Shown here: one piece after another, positions 24,701-36,700 of the stretch | Layout of the letters: the number at the start of each line of letters is the position of its first letter | Position numbering within the stretch: the first letter of the stretch is position 1 | From: Leptasterias polaris | Taxonomy: Eukaryota > Echinodermata > Asteroidea > Forcipulatida > Asteriidae | Length of the DNA stretch: 64,000 bases | NCBI GenBank assembly: GCA_037783415.1 | Contig: JAZGTN010000027.1 | Location: 1,884,001-1,948,000 of the forward strand | Direction of reading: 5' to 3' | Made by a program: the position numbers and the translations under genes | The notes under the pieces: model-generated | Told to the model about the DNA's origin: nothing | Seen by the model: only the letters and a program-made list of their open reading frames with translations | The model's database searches: none

Positions 24701-27700
24701 TTATTTAATACCATTTAACCCACAAAACGTGCAACAAATATCTTCTGAAGACAAACAACATTAAAACAATCTTTTCGAGAGAGCTGGGAAATTGTGGCGA
24801 ACACCCAAGACCGAGGTAATAACGGACCAATCAAACGTGAGAAATAATCACAGGTGAGAAAATCGTCGCTGGTACACACTCTCTTTCTAAAGCGTTGTTC
24901 GATGGAAAATGAGGGCACCAGTTATCCCAACATGCAAATTGTTTATTGCGTGCATCCTTGAGAAATTACCTTAGTCATGCAGCGCTACTTCTGATTGTTC
25001 ACTGAAAAGACTCATGGGTCGTTAAAACCGTGGACTTTTGGTGACACAAAATGCAGTAGATATTTATTGATAAATTATTTAATACCATTTAAACCCACAA
25101 AACGTGCAACAAATATCTTCTGAAGACCAACAACATTAACACAATCTTGTCGAGAGAGCTGGGAAATTACGGCGAACACCCAAGACCGAGGAAATAACGG
25201 ACCAATCACTCGTGGGAAGTCATCACACGTGAGAAAAAAAAGATGGCGACCCAATAAAAAAGATGGCAGCCCAGCGCAACCTCGTCCTCGAGGGGGCGAG
25301 GTCACCGTGCGCAAGCGGACGGTCTGATCTCGCAGCGCCGCGGGGTGGAAGTTGGTACCGATTTTAATTATATAGATAGATACTATGCATATGAAGGACC
25401 AAAAGTGGACAACCCATTTTCCCCAAAATCTGGTAAAATAAAAACAAAATTCATGTTCAAATAAAGTCCCTTTTCAAAATTTTCATTTTCTGCTATCAGA
25501 AATTCGGATTTTTCATTTCCTCATACACCGGCGGTCCGAAATTGTACAACGCAAATTTCCAAATTTCTTCTAGCAGAAAATTTGAATGAACGTTTCGGAC
25601 CAAGCTAAACTTCTAGGGGAGATGGCGTCGATCCAGACCGGACCTTCGTCAGAGGCATAAACAAGCCTAAACACAAACATATCCAGATTATAATAAAGAA
25701 TACATTTGGAGGTTAAGTGTACTGTAAAACCTCTTGGCATTGTATAATCCTACCATCAAGGCAATCCGAGAAAAGGCAAATGTTAATTTTTATGGCAATT
25801 ACCGATTTCATATAAGGCAATTACCGACCAAAACAAAAACGGCCAACAATGCTTGACCTTAATAGTATGTTATGTGGATGGGGACTGTTCGCAACTAAAG
25901 TATCGACAACTGTTGAACTTTTTCTCCAAAAACATTGTAAAAATATATTAACACATTTATAAATTGTACACAAATAACTTGAAATATTTGAAGTTTAATA
26001 AAGAAACTGACATTTCATAATTAGTAATTGCATTGTCTTCAGCAAAAGCAAAATAATAATCCCTTTCTTAATTATTTATATTGCTATCTGTTCGCAGTAT
26101 CTTAACATAATATATGAGTTTATCTTGCAACGTTATGGGCTCGATTTTACCAAGCACTAAGATACATCTTCAGATGAGTTGTCAATGATTCCATAACGAT
26201 TTGTATTGTTACTATAACTTTGCTTAATTAAAGGTATTATACAGGTAAGGATAAACAAAAAATCATTGTTTAATTTTAGTCTGAAACTCTACTGGTTATG
26301 AAGTTCATACAAAGACCATTTTTGCGCGGCTGAGACACGGTATTGACCATGGGCAGCGCGCCGTATCGATTCCCCCCGTTGGTGTGTGGGCCGTAAAACA
26401 TTATAGGCCTATATCCTTTATTTAAAAAAAATAATAAAATAAAAAAATTGCGTCGCGTCCAACCATCAATTGTGTGGTTTAGGCCATGTTTAAAACTGTA
26501 GGCCTATTTCTCAAAAACTAGACTATCGTGTCTTTTTAACATCACTGAATGGTTAGCCATCAAAGTTTTGTGCCAAGAATAAAGAGCTTAGTTTAAAAAA
26601 ATGTATAGGCTAGTCATTGAACAACAAGGATGGAATGATGAGTCGCTCCAATTATTGTCAACAAAATTAAGGAACTGACAATTTTTTGTCTTATTCTTTT
26701 GACCTTTGATTTCTAATTAATAGGATACTTTTCCCCTAAAACACCTATCACTGTTATTGCAAAAAAAAAATCATAAGGCCTAAGGTAAACTATAACAAAT
26801 TAAAATATATAAAAAAATTAAAAAGGGGAAAATGTTTGTTTTATTAAGTTAAAACATTCCCCTTTACCACTTATAACCCCCTTTTCTGTGAGGGTGCATG
26901 CAAACATCAAAGAAAAAGTATGTTTAACTATTGCCTTTTGACTTTTCGAGGGAGACCATTGTCTCCCACTGAAAACAACATCCATAGGTTGGTTTTCAAC
27001 GCTTTTCTGATCATTTTTCTGTCGATGTCTCTCGCCGGAACACTCGCTAATTCGTTAAAGATTAATGGGCAGGAAAGTGCCTATAGGCACACCGTCTCCT
27101 TTTTTCTCATGATCCTCCCTCCTTTCCTCCCCCCTCCCACACACACCCCTTTCTTGTGGATTTTCCCTTACCAGGCCCGTAACTATAGGGGGTGAGCCGC
27201 TCATAGTATAATTTTCTTTGTTCATCCCAAAATCATTTAAAATTTACCCAGTCAAATTCCCTTGTGATGAATTCAATATCTGGCTGCGGCTTCCCAGGTT
27301 GTATAGTACATGGATGTGATCCCTGGCTACACTTTTTGAATAGCTTCTGACTGGTAACCCCCAACAAGGATAATTATTGACAAAAATAGGGAGACGGCCA
27401 ACATAGGTCTAGATAGCTCAGTTGGTAGAGCGCCGGTACGTTAATCCGGAGGTCGTTGGTTCAAATTCCACTCTAGCTAGTACATTTGTTTTGTTCAACC
27501 CAAACTCGTTTAAAATTTACCCAGTCAGTTTCCCTTATGGTTTATCATTTGATAAAAAAATTAATAAATAAATAAAAAAGCATCAATAAAAAGGCATAAA
27601 TAAATAATTAAAAAACCCACCAAGATCAAAAAAGGAAGAAAAAGTCCACACAAAATGTAAAAAAATGGTGCCCTCAAAAAACCCAAACAATAACTAACAA

Positions 27701-30700
27701 ATTTACAAAATTGGCTGGAATTGGGCCTTCCATGGGCCTTCATTATCAAAAAAAGTAAAAATCCAGCGCCACCACCCACTCCCTCGTCACTGAGCGACGG
27801 GCGCCGCTAAACGTGCCGATGTCCTTTTCTTTCATATTCGACCCCCCCTAAAAAAATAAATAAAAATTAAATAAATAAAATATTAATAATAAATAAAGAT
27901 AACAATAAAATAAAATATATAAATAAAAATAAATAAAAAAATCGCCCCCCCCCAAAAAAAAGGGTTAGAAGAATAATTCCTTTTACAGGCCTGTCCCTAA
28001 CAATTGTTTTTGTATCCCCCACCCTCTTTAGAACTGTATAATATAGGCCCTATGATGACGCCTCATTTCTTCAAGCTTGCCTTAATACATGATTCTCACT
28101 CGACACGGGGAGAAGCTACATTTTTTATAATTTACAAACATTTATTATTTATTTAACATTTATTTACATTGAACATTTTAACTGCGTTACGGTTCTATTT
28201 TCTTTGCATGTAATAAAAATTAGCGCATGAGGTCCTTAGGCCTATGCACTGTATGCTGTAGGCCTATATCGAGTACGGGGCCTACTATCAAAAGATGCTG
28301 TGTTTTTCGTGATCTCACACACATGATCTCATCTCATGACGACGCGCTTGAACACGGCCTCATGCATAATTTTACTCTTCCCTGAAAATATATTGTGCTT
28401 TCTTAGTTTTGACAGATTTTAGGTGAACAAAACACTTTGGATTTTATCACGGAGTCTTTCTCACCCAAGCGAGGCATGGGCGCCGCCATGTTTGTTTGGG
28501 GTGTCACATGACGTGTGACCTAGGATGTGATTGGCGAATTTAGATCACATGGTGTCTGTGCGCAGGTATTTCAAATAAAATGTAACGAGCCGACGTATCA
28601 CAACCGTAAACAGTGTTCGATCGCTGTCGATTATCTAGCAATGTTTGGTCGATAATTTCTCAAATTTGACTGGCGTTTTTGTGGAGAACTTTCGGAATCG
28701 TAATCTCCAGCAATTACTCTGTTAAAAACTGTAGAGTTATCTTAGACCCACAGGGGTCGGAACGGGACGACAAGATACAGTTTACCCCGTATGGCCTAAA
28801 TGCATTTATTGCGACTTACTTCTCCGTTTTACTCTATACACCCCAACGACAAGAAACTAATTTCATTCAACGGTTTAGAGTTAGCAAGGTCAATTTAATA
28901 ATGTTTATTCAATACCCGGATTCCTCTATGGTTATTGCGTGTGTGTACTAAGTAACCTTTCTTTTTGTTCCTATAGTCCATTCAGACTTATCCAATCTGC
29001 TTGCTTTTGTATTAAAAACATTACCCACACTATAGGGGCTTACTGTGTTTTCCAGTGTTTTTCGAGTGCTTTTTAAAAACTATCTTGTTCCTTTTGTTAT
29101 CTTACGAAAGAAAGCCCATTGATTTCATCACTATTTTCTTTTCGAGAGCAGTTCTTTGTGAGTATTGACCTCATTCAAATGACATCGTCATAATGTTGGT
29201 TGCGCCATTTTGTTTGTCGATATTCCCACGTCCCCGTGTGCTATACAGTTTAGGCAACACAACGTGACACGCTACCCTGTTGACTTCCCAAATGATGAGC
29301 GTGGCACATGACGTCACTGCAGGTGAAGTACGTTCCAGGGGTCGATTTCGCATTTCCCTCGAACCAATTAGCATGTTGTGTGCTTTGTTTGAACGTTTTT
29401 AAAATCAACTAAGATGTTAACTTTAAACTACGCTTCTCCACTCTCAAATTATCTGTTCACCAAGTAATACAATCCCTTTGAGAGATAATAGGCCTACTTC
29501 AACGGCTTGAGCCCCCCCCCCCCCCAAGAGGGTCAAAAAAAAAAAGGGGAGAGGAAGAGGGAAGGAAAGAAAGAAAAAGAAAAAAATGGGGGAGGGGAGG
29601 AAGGGGGTAGGAAAAAAGAGCCGAGGGAGAAAAGTCGCAAATGTGTGTGTAGCTTTTGGTTTTTATTTCCGGTGGCAGTATTTTCTTTTCTTCCTTTGCC
29701 ATTCGCATTTTTTCCCCGGCCAAATTACTCTTTTATACGGGAGATTCGATAACGCGAGGTGCGAGGTGCGAGGTGAAAGATTTTGAACACCATTTTATGA
29801 CAACTCCGATCCCTTGTAATTGTTTAAACTTGCAACAATAACATATTAAGCATTTGAAACCAATGGGCTAATTTGTCCAGGATAAAATATGTCTCACGTC
29901 GTTCCGGCATTCAATGGTTTTCCCCCTTATGGATTGCCTGTAGTACCTTTGAATTTGAGAAACGCCGGATAGTAATGTTTTTTAACCCGCGATGTTTTTA
30001 ATGAATATGCATGGTACCAGATACCGACCAGATCAAAAATGAATATAATCACGCGTTGCTTCTTTTCCACATTTTTCATTTTAGTCGGCTATGTTCAGGG
30101 ATTAAAAGGTCTGCAATCCTACCCTTTCCAAATTACACATCACATTCATGCCCTGGTTAAACTTATAATTTCATTTTTTAACAGTAATCTGATATAAATT
30201 ATTATTATGTGACACCACTTTCGCAAAACAAAGGTTTATCTGTAGGATATGGGTTTGCCGCCCAGTGATGAAAAGTAGGTGGGAATTTGTTTTAATAAAC
30301 TTAAAAAATTATATGGATCAGAAGTGCTTAAAAAGTATGTTTTTTTCCAAATTTTATGCATAAAGAGGCTTGATTTTTCACCCCTAAAACGCCAAAAGCT
30401 CAGAGCTCGAGGGGGCTTCGCCCCCTGGACCCCCACCGGGGCTTCGCCCCTGGACCCCACCAGGGGACGTAAGGCCGGCCACTGGACCCCACCCAATACA
30501 TTGGTTTGACCCCCCCCCCCCCCAAACATAATCCTGGGTGCGCCGTTGGCCTACTTAGATGGCACATTCAAAAATGCATGTCTGCTGAATTTTAAAATCT
30601 ATTGTTGAGGCTGATGTTGATGTTTTATTCATGGTAATTATATCTGTGTTGAAGATCTGGAGACCGGTGTCGTCGGCCATGATGTTGTCCTTGGTGTTGG

Positions 30701-33700
30701 TCTAACTCTTGGTGTCCGACCTGCTGGTCTTGGTCTCGGTGTTGGTCTTAGTGTCTGACCTGCTGTCTTGGTATTGGTGTTGGTATTGGTGTCTGACTTG
30801 CTGTAATTGTCTCGTTTTTGGTCTAAGTGTCTGACCTGCTGTCTTTATCTCGGTGTTAGTCTTGGTGTCCGACCAGCTGTCTTGTTATTGGTGTATGACC
30901 TGCTAGTCTTAATCTCGGTGTTGGTCTTAGTGTCCGACCTGCTGTCTTGGTGTTAGTGTCCGACCTGCTGTCTTGGTATTGCTATTGGTGTTGGTATTGG
31001 TGTCTGACCTGCTGTCTTTGTCTCGGTGTTATTCTTGGTGTCCGACCTGCTGTCGTGTTATAGGTGTCTGACCTGCTAGTCTTGGTCTCGGTGTTGGTCT
31101 TGGTGTCTGACCTGCTAGTCTTGGTCTCGGTGTTGGTCTTGGTGTCCAACCTGCTGTCTTGGTCTTAGGTTCTGACCTGCTATCTTGGTATTGGTGTCTG
31201 ACCTTCTGTCTTTGTCTCGGTGTCAGTCTTGGTGTCTGACCGGTTGTCTTGGTCTTGGTATTGGTCTTAGTGTCCGACCTGCTGTCTTGCTATTGGTGTT
31301 GGTATTGGTGTCCGACCTGCCGGTCTTGGTCTCGGTGTAGGTCTTAGTATCTGACCCGCTGTGTTGGTCTCGGTGTTGGCCTTGGTGTTTGACTTGTTGG
31401 CCTGGTCTCTGTGTTGGTCTCAGTTTCTGACCCATTGTCTTGGTCTTGGTACAGGTCGGACTCGGCTACAAGACCGACTTGTATAACTTTTATGAACGAA
31501 TATTTTAACGAATTTCTATCATAAAGTGTTTGCTTGTTTTTAATTCTAAATAGTAACTTAGGTGCAATAAATAATAATAAACGCACTTACAAAAGTGATG
31601 AAGATTTGATTTTCACTGCTACATCCCCAACCAATGCACAATTTTGAATTACCTTCGTCGGAAGAGTCAGTCTGAAGACAAATTCTTAATTTGAGTTACA
31701 CGAACCGATCTTACTGTACGGCTCTCTTTTCATTATTGTTTCTCTCTGTGGTTTAAAACCGTTGTCATAGGCGATTTAGTTTTGAAAGTTCGCCCGCAGG
31801 GCATCAGCTTTATATTATAAAATGGTGTATATTATCAAATTAATAAACGTGCGGAAGTGAGTATATTGTAATCATTAAGACTTATGGGTATTTTATATTG
31901 GATGGGTAGGTATTGGAAAAACAAATTTCATGCTTTTTATCATGACAATAAATATTTTGAATCTTGAATTGAATCTTGAGTTGGTTGTTGACTGGTTGAG
32001 CATTTTGAATGCTAATGTGTCTGGAAAATACAAAAGCAGCCAGGCTATCACCGACAGCCATCAGGCTACCACCGACAGCCAGGCTATCAACGGCAGCCAG
32101 GCTATTATTACGGCTTTGTCAGCCTACCGGGATCCTAAAACACACAACTTCAAATAAAACAGGCTTGTGAGACTTCTTCTTAAAGATAACACAATTGCTT
32201 TATTTATAACTTAACTTACGTAACTTAGACAAACTAAGGACGGAGACTCCAACCTCCCAGACCAGGCTAACAGCTACTCGCGATCAGAGGGCCGCACCCT
32301 GGCTTAAGTACTACCCTTCCCTAATTAGTATTTATAATATTACTACGCCATCATACGAAAAGTAGTCCCATAACATATGGCTGATAAGAGTCCGTAGGGA
32401 AATCGTCGTCACTAAGCTCTGTTATTGGAGCTGTAGTGAAATTCCATTAACAGCTGTTGCCTTCCCCTTTTGTGTAACTGTACTTGGAATGTCAACTGTG
32501 AATAATCACAATGGACTCTCTACTTTAGCTAGGAAGAGCCCAAAAACCCCAAGTGTTATATAAAGGCATTTAGTTAACTTCTTTTGTGTATGCATAGAGC
32601 ATACCCTAATCCTTTAATTGTCGTACATAGGCATATAAAAACCCATGGAGGCAAAGACTCTCACACTCTTCGCCAGCTTTCAAGAGAGACAAGTTAGCTC
32701 CTCATGTTATTAGCTAGTTATATCTTATTTAGGGTTAGTATTTAGATGGTCGTCCAAAGGCTGGTTGGGAACTGAATTGGCAGTAAACCACTCCTAGACA
32801 GCAACCTTTTGGCTTGAGGACACCATAGTCTTTTAGGTATTTTCTCTAGGCATAATTACTATAGATAAGTTTGTAAATAAATTAAACCACATTATTTGAC
32901 TGGAGTGTAACGGACCAGCGTAATAACATCGTCAACAGGAGGCCAGTTAGTCACCCAAGACGCAGAAGTAGGGTAAGAATAATTTAAAGTAACCATTCGC
33001 CCTATAACTGGTGATCCCGACGTTCAAACTAAATTGTACCTGTATATTTATTAACTGTAGTCATAAGGAAGAAATATTCTTCATTAATAATTGGTGATGA
33101 TTCGATGTTTATTTCTGGCCGATTCTAGAGCACACAATTTTAATAAGTATCCTAAGTTACCAGATTGTTCATTCACTGTTGATATAATTTCAATTCGTGG
33201 TGCTAAGATTTATAACCTTGTTGGTCCAGGCATTCGTAAACTCCACAGTTACAATACTTCTGATCAAATTATAGTAAGATTAGCCGCTGGAGTAAATGAT
33301 TTAACAACCTTTGTGTATGATAGTCTTCATGAAAAAAGTGTTAAAACCTTCACAACACACAGCCGACAGTTTATTTTCTGAACTAATCAAATTTAAGGAG
33401 GCGATTATATCGGCACGCCAAAATACCATTGTTTTATTTACTACAATACCTACTGCATCGCTTGCTAAATTTCAGAGCAGCAAGAAACTCAGAGTTCCAA
33501 TTCTCTCCGATAACGATCTCCACATATACCAGCACGAACTTGATACAACCATCGATGATATTAATAGCAAAATCATAAATCATAATCAGGTCAAACAACA
33601 AAATGTAGTTCTAAGAACCTTGTGCTGGCATAGTTCAATTAGAAAGAGCGCAAGACGAAATCGTCGTGGGAAAAACCACGCACATTGTTCGGAATCACTT

Positions 33701-36700
33701 TGCACATTAGTATGATGGTCTTCACGGCGACTCTAAATTAAAAAAACAGTGGCATTTGGCAATGTATAAATTATTTGCCAGAGATCGTCAAGCCCTTATT
33801 CACATTCGTACTTGATTTAACATTTGTTGATAAGTTTGTTTAGATAATTATGGCTAAACCACCTGAGACTTCAGTGCCACTGGCAGCCGTAAGTCTCAAA
33901 TTACCACCTTTCTGGCCGAAAGATCCAACAATATGGTTCGCCCAAGTAGAGGCACAGTTCCAAACCAGAAATATTACTAGCCAATCTACTAAATTTGCTT
34001 ATGTAGTATCGTCACTTCAACCAGAAATTGCACAGGAAGTAAGAGATTTACTTATAGATCCCCCTACGGTTGATCAATATGATAAAATAAAGTCAGAACT
34101 TATCAAACGCACTTCTGAATCCGAGCAAAAACGACTACATCAATTGCTAATTTCTGAAGAGCTTGGCGATAAAAAGCCTTCCCAACTTCTTCGACGAATG
34201 AAGCAACTTCTAGGGGAAAATAAACTAGAAAATAGTATTTTGAGACAATTGTTCCTGCAACGTTTGCCTCAAAACGTACACTTAATTCTAGCATCCTCAA
34301 GTGATAGTGTGGATCTTGAACAATTAGCTGTAATAGCTGATAAAATTGTCGAAGTGGCATCCCCATCACCTGCAGTAGCCGCGTGTACAGTAGCCGCTTG
34401 CTCAGATACACCACCACAAGCAATTGATGACAAATTTGGCGCATTGCAAGCCCAAATTAACCAACTAACGACATTAGTGCAAGGCCTAATCAACGCACAA
34501 GTCATATTCATACAGATTTACGTTCATGTACCCATGTGTTTGTACGCGTAGATTCTGTCAAGAAACCATTGCAACCACCTTACCAAGGCCCGTACCGTGT
34601 CATTGACAGAAAGAGTAAATTCTTTATAATCGAGAAAAGGGGCAAACAAGATTCAGTGAGCATTGATAGATTAAAGGTTGCTCATATTGACTCAGAGTCA
34701 ATACCGACAACAACCCCTAATGTTAAGAAACAACCACCAGCAACCAGTGCACCTGAAGTAAAACCCGAAAGAATAACTCGTTCTGGACGTCACGTTCAGT
34801 GGCCAAGTAGATATGTACATACTGTAGTAATTGATAGATGAAATTTTGTAATTAATTTCTGTGTATTATCGATCACTTTCTTGTGAAGTTGTGATCTTGG
34901 AAGGGGCTAGATGTAGTGAAATTCCATTAACAGCTGTTGCCTTCCCCTTTTGTGTAACTGTACTTGGAATGTCAACTGTGAATAATCACAATGGACTCTC
35001 TACTTTAGCTAGGAAGAGCCCAAAAACCCCAAGTGTTATATAAAGGCATTTAGTTAACTTCTTTTGTGTATGCATAGAGCATACCCTAATCCTTTAATTG
35101 TCGTACATAGGCATATAAAAACCCATGGAGGCAAAGACTCTCACACTCTTCGCCAGCTTTCAAGAGAGACAAGTTAGCTCCTCATGTTATTAGCTAGTTA
35201 TATCTTATTTAGGGTTAGTATTTAGATGGTCGTCCAAAGGCTGGTTGGGAACTGAATTGGCAGTAAACCACTCCTAGACAGCAACCTTTTGGCTTGAGGA
35301 CACCATAGTCTTTTAGGTATTTTCTCTAGGCATAATTACTATAGATAAGTTTGTAAATAAATTAAACCACATTATTTGACTGGAGTGTAACGGACCAGCG
35401 TAATAACATCGTCAACAGGAGGCCAGTTAGTCACCCAAGACGCAGAAGTAGGGTAAGAATAATTTAAAGTAACCATTCGCCCTATAGAGCTCTTGCGTCA
35501 AGTTCAACGGGAAAAGTTTCATTTGAGGGTCGCACAAATCTATCATAAGCGAATTTCATGCGATTAACATGAATTGGTGAAAATAATAACTTATTGTTTT
35601 CCAGATTTCTCACCATGTAATTTGTTGGCCCATTTCGTTTTACTAGGATGTAGGGTCCGCACCACCGATGTTGTAGTTTCTTTGAGAGTCCAGGTTGTGT
35701 CTTTGGGAAGAATATGAATACACAGTCTCCTACTTCATACTGGACTTCAGTTGTTTTGTCATCATAGCGCTGTTTCATAGCAGTTTGGTTTCTCTCAAGA
35801 TGAGTTTTCGAAACCTCTCGGAAAGTTTCAAGTTGGTGAACCAGATGACTAATGTATTCTCTCATGGTTTGGTTGTGTGGCTCGGTGGTTTTTAGTAGTG
35901 CAACGTCTAAAGGTAGAAATGCTTCTCTGCCGTAGAGGAGGAAGAAGGGGCTGAATCCAACGCTGTTTATCCGCTGGGCTAGTCCGATAGGCAAACTGGA
36001 TCGAAGGAATGAACTCATCTCAATCTGAGTGAAACTTATTAATATAATGTGAGATTGTATCCAAAATAACACTGTTAAAACGTTCTTGCACTGCATTACA
36101 CTGTGGATGGTATGCACTGGTATTCAACTTGTTAGTTCCCATGATTCTACAAATTTCTATCATCAGTTTACTGAGGAAGTTAGTTCCTCTATCACTTAAA
36201 AGAAATCTGGGACAACCGTGGTTGCATATTATTTCTTTATAGAAACATGTACGGGCATCGGTTGATTTGATCGGTACCAGCATTGGCCATCTAGTACAGT
36301 GATCAGTGAAACACAGTACATATTGGTTGCCCGAACTAGATACAGGCAGTGGGCCTAGAATATCTACACTGACTCTCTCAAATAGACCTGCACTAGTCAT
36401 TTTGACTAAAGGTGCAATCACCTTATGTTTCGGTGTCTTTCTACGGGAACATGATTTGCATGAACGAACCCAGTTATCAATATCTTTATGCATACCTTTC
36501 CAAAAATATCTTTGTCTGATTTTGGCATAGGTTTTATGAAATCCAAAATGAGCAGACAGTAAGTCATCATGATTAGCAGTCAATACAATATCCATGTAAT
36601 CATGTGGTACATACAATCGGACTGTGGTTCTCTCAGTCATGTGACGTTTAGCTGGTGTATACCACAAGTGGTACAATGCACCATCTTGAAGAAAATAATG

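Larger units (their letters stand above)
22626..25380 (-). mobile_element. Nonautonomous Helitron (2,755 bp)
   Basis: Read on the minus strand the element begins TCTATCTATATAATT and ends with a GC-rich hairpin (stem GCCGCGC with GCGCGGC, 3-nt loop) finishing in CTAG. The flanks are A before the 5' TC and T after the 3' CTAG, with no target duplication. These are the rules of Helitron insertion: 5' TC, 3' hairpin plus CTRR, host A/T. The opposite arm of the inverted repeat preserves the uninterrupted site (21148-21164). No Rep or helicase coding sequence is visible, so it depends on an autonomous partner. The interior holds direct repeats and long C or G runs. Confidence 0.85.
21927..26323 (-). 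repeat. Giant inverted repeat, right arm, split by a Helitron
   Basis: Right-arm sequence occupies 21927-22625 and 25381-26323 (1,642 bp in total against 1,645 in the left arm). The arm is interrupted exactly at one A/T step by the Helitron at 22626-25380. The outer end at about 26323 gives way to unrelated sequence (TGCGCGGC) where the left side continues into its MITE. Confidence 0.92.
32432..35486 (+). mobile_element. Ty3/Gypsy (Mag-like) LTR retrotransposon, pol deleted
   Basis: Two 575-bp LTRs (32432-33006, 34912-35486) read as identical. GAGC on both sides (32428-32431, 35487-35490) is the target duplication, and its site lies in the coding end of an older minus-strand Ty3 element. Inside, in order: a primer-binding site, an SGNH-hydrolase-like region broken by frameshifts, a Mag-type gag, then directly the C-terminal tail of integrase and a polypurine tract. 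Protease, RT, RNase H and the integrase core are missing, so it must have been mobilised by proteins from an intact relative. LTR identity implies a very recent insertion. Confidence 0.9.

Noticed and set aside
24715..25314. Pair of similar minus-strand readings in the Helitron
   Set aside because: They are the two copies of a 373-bp direct repeat; the period is not a multiple of three and no Rep or helicase motif is present.
20228..26323. Giant inverted repeat as a sequencing foldback artefact
   Set aside because: The arms differ by indels and substitutions and only one carries a clean Helitron insertion, which a missed-adapter artefact would not produce. Spanning reads would still be the decisive test.
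29499..29841. Overlapping readings on both strands
   Set aside because: Purine-rich and C-run simple sequence accounts for them.
33850..34551. Domesticated gag gene (host function)
   Set aside because: It lies between two matching LTRs with an intact target duplication, so it is simply part of a recent LTR element.
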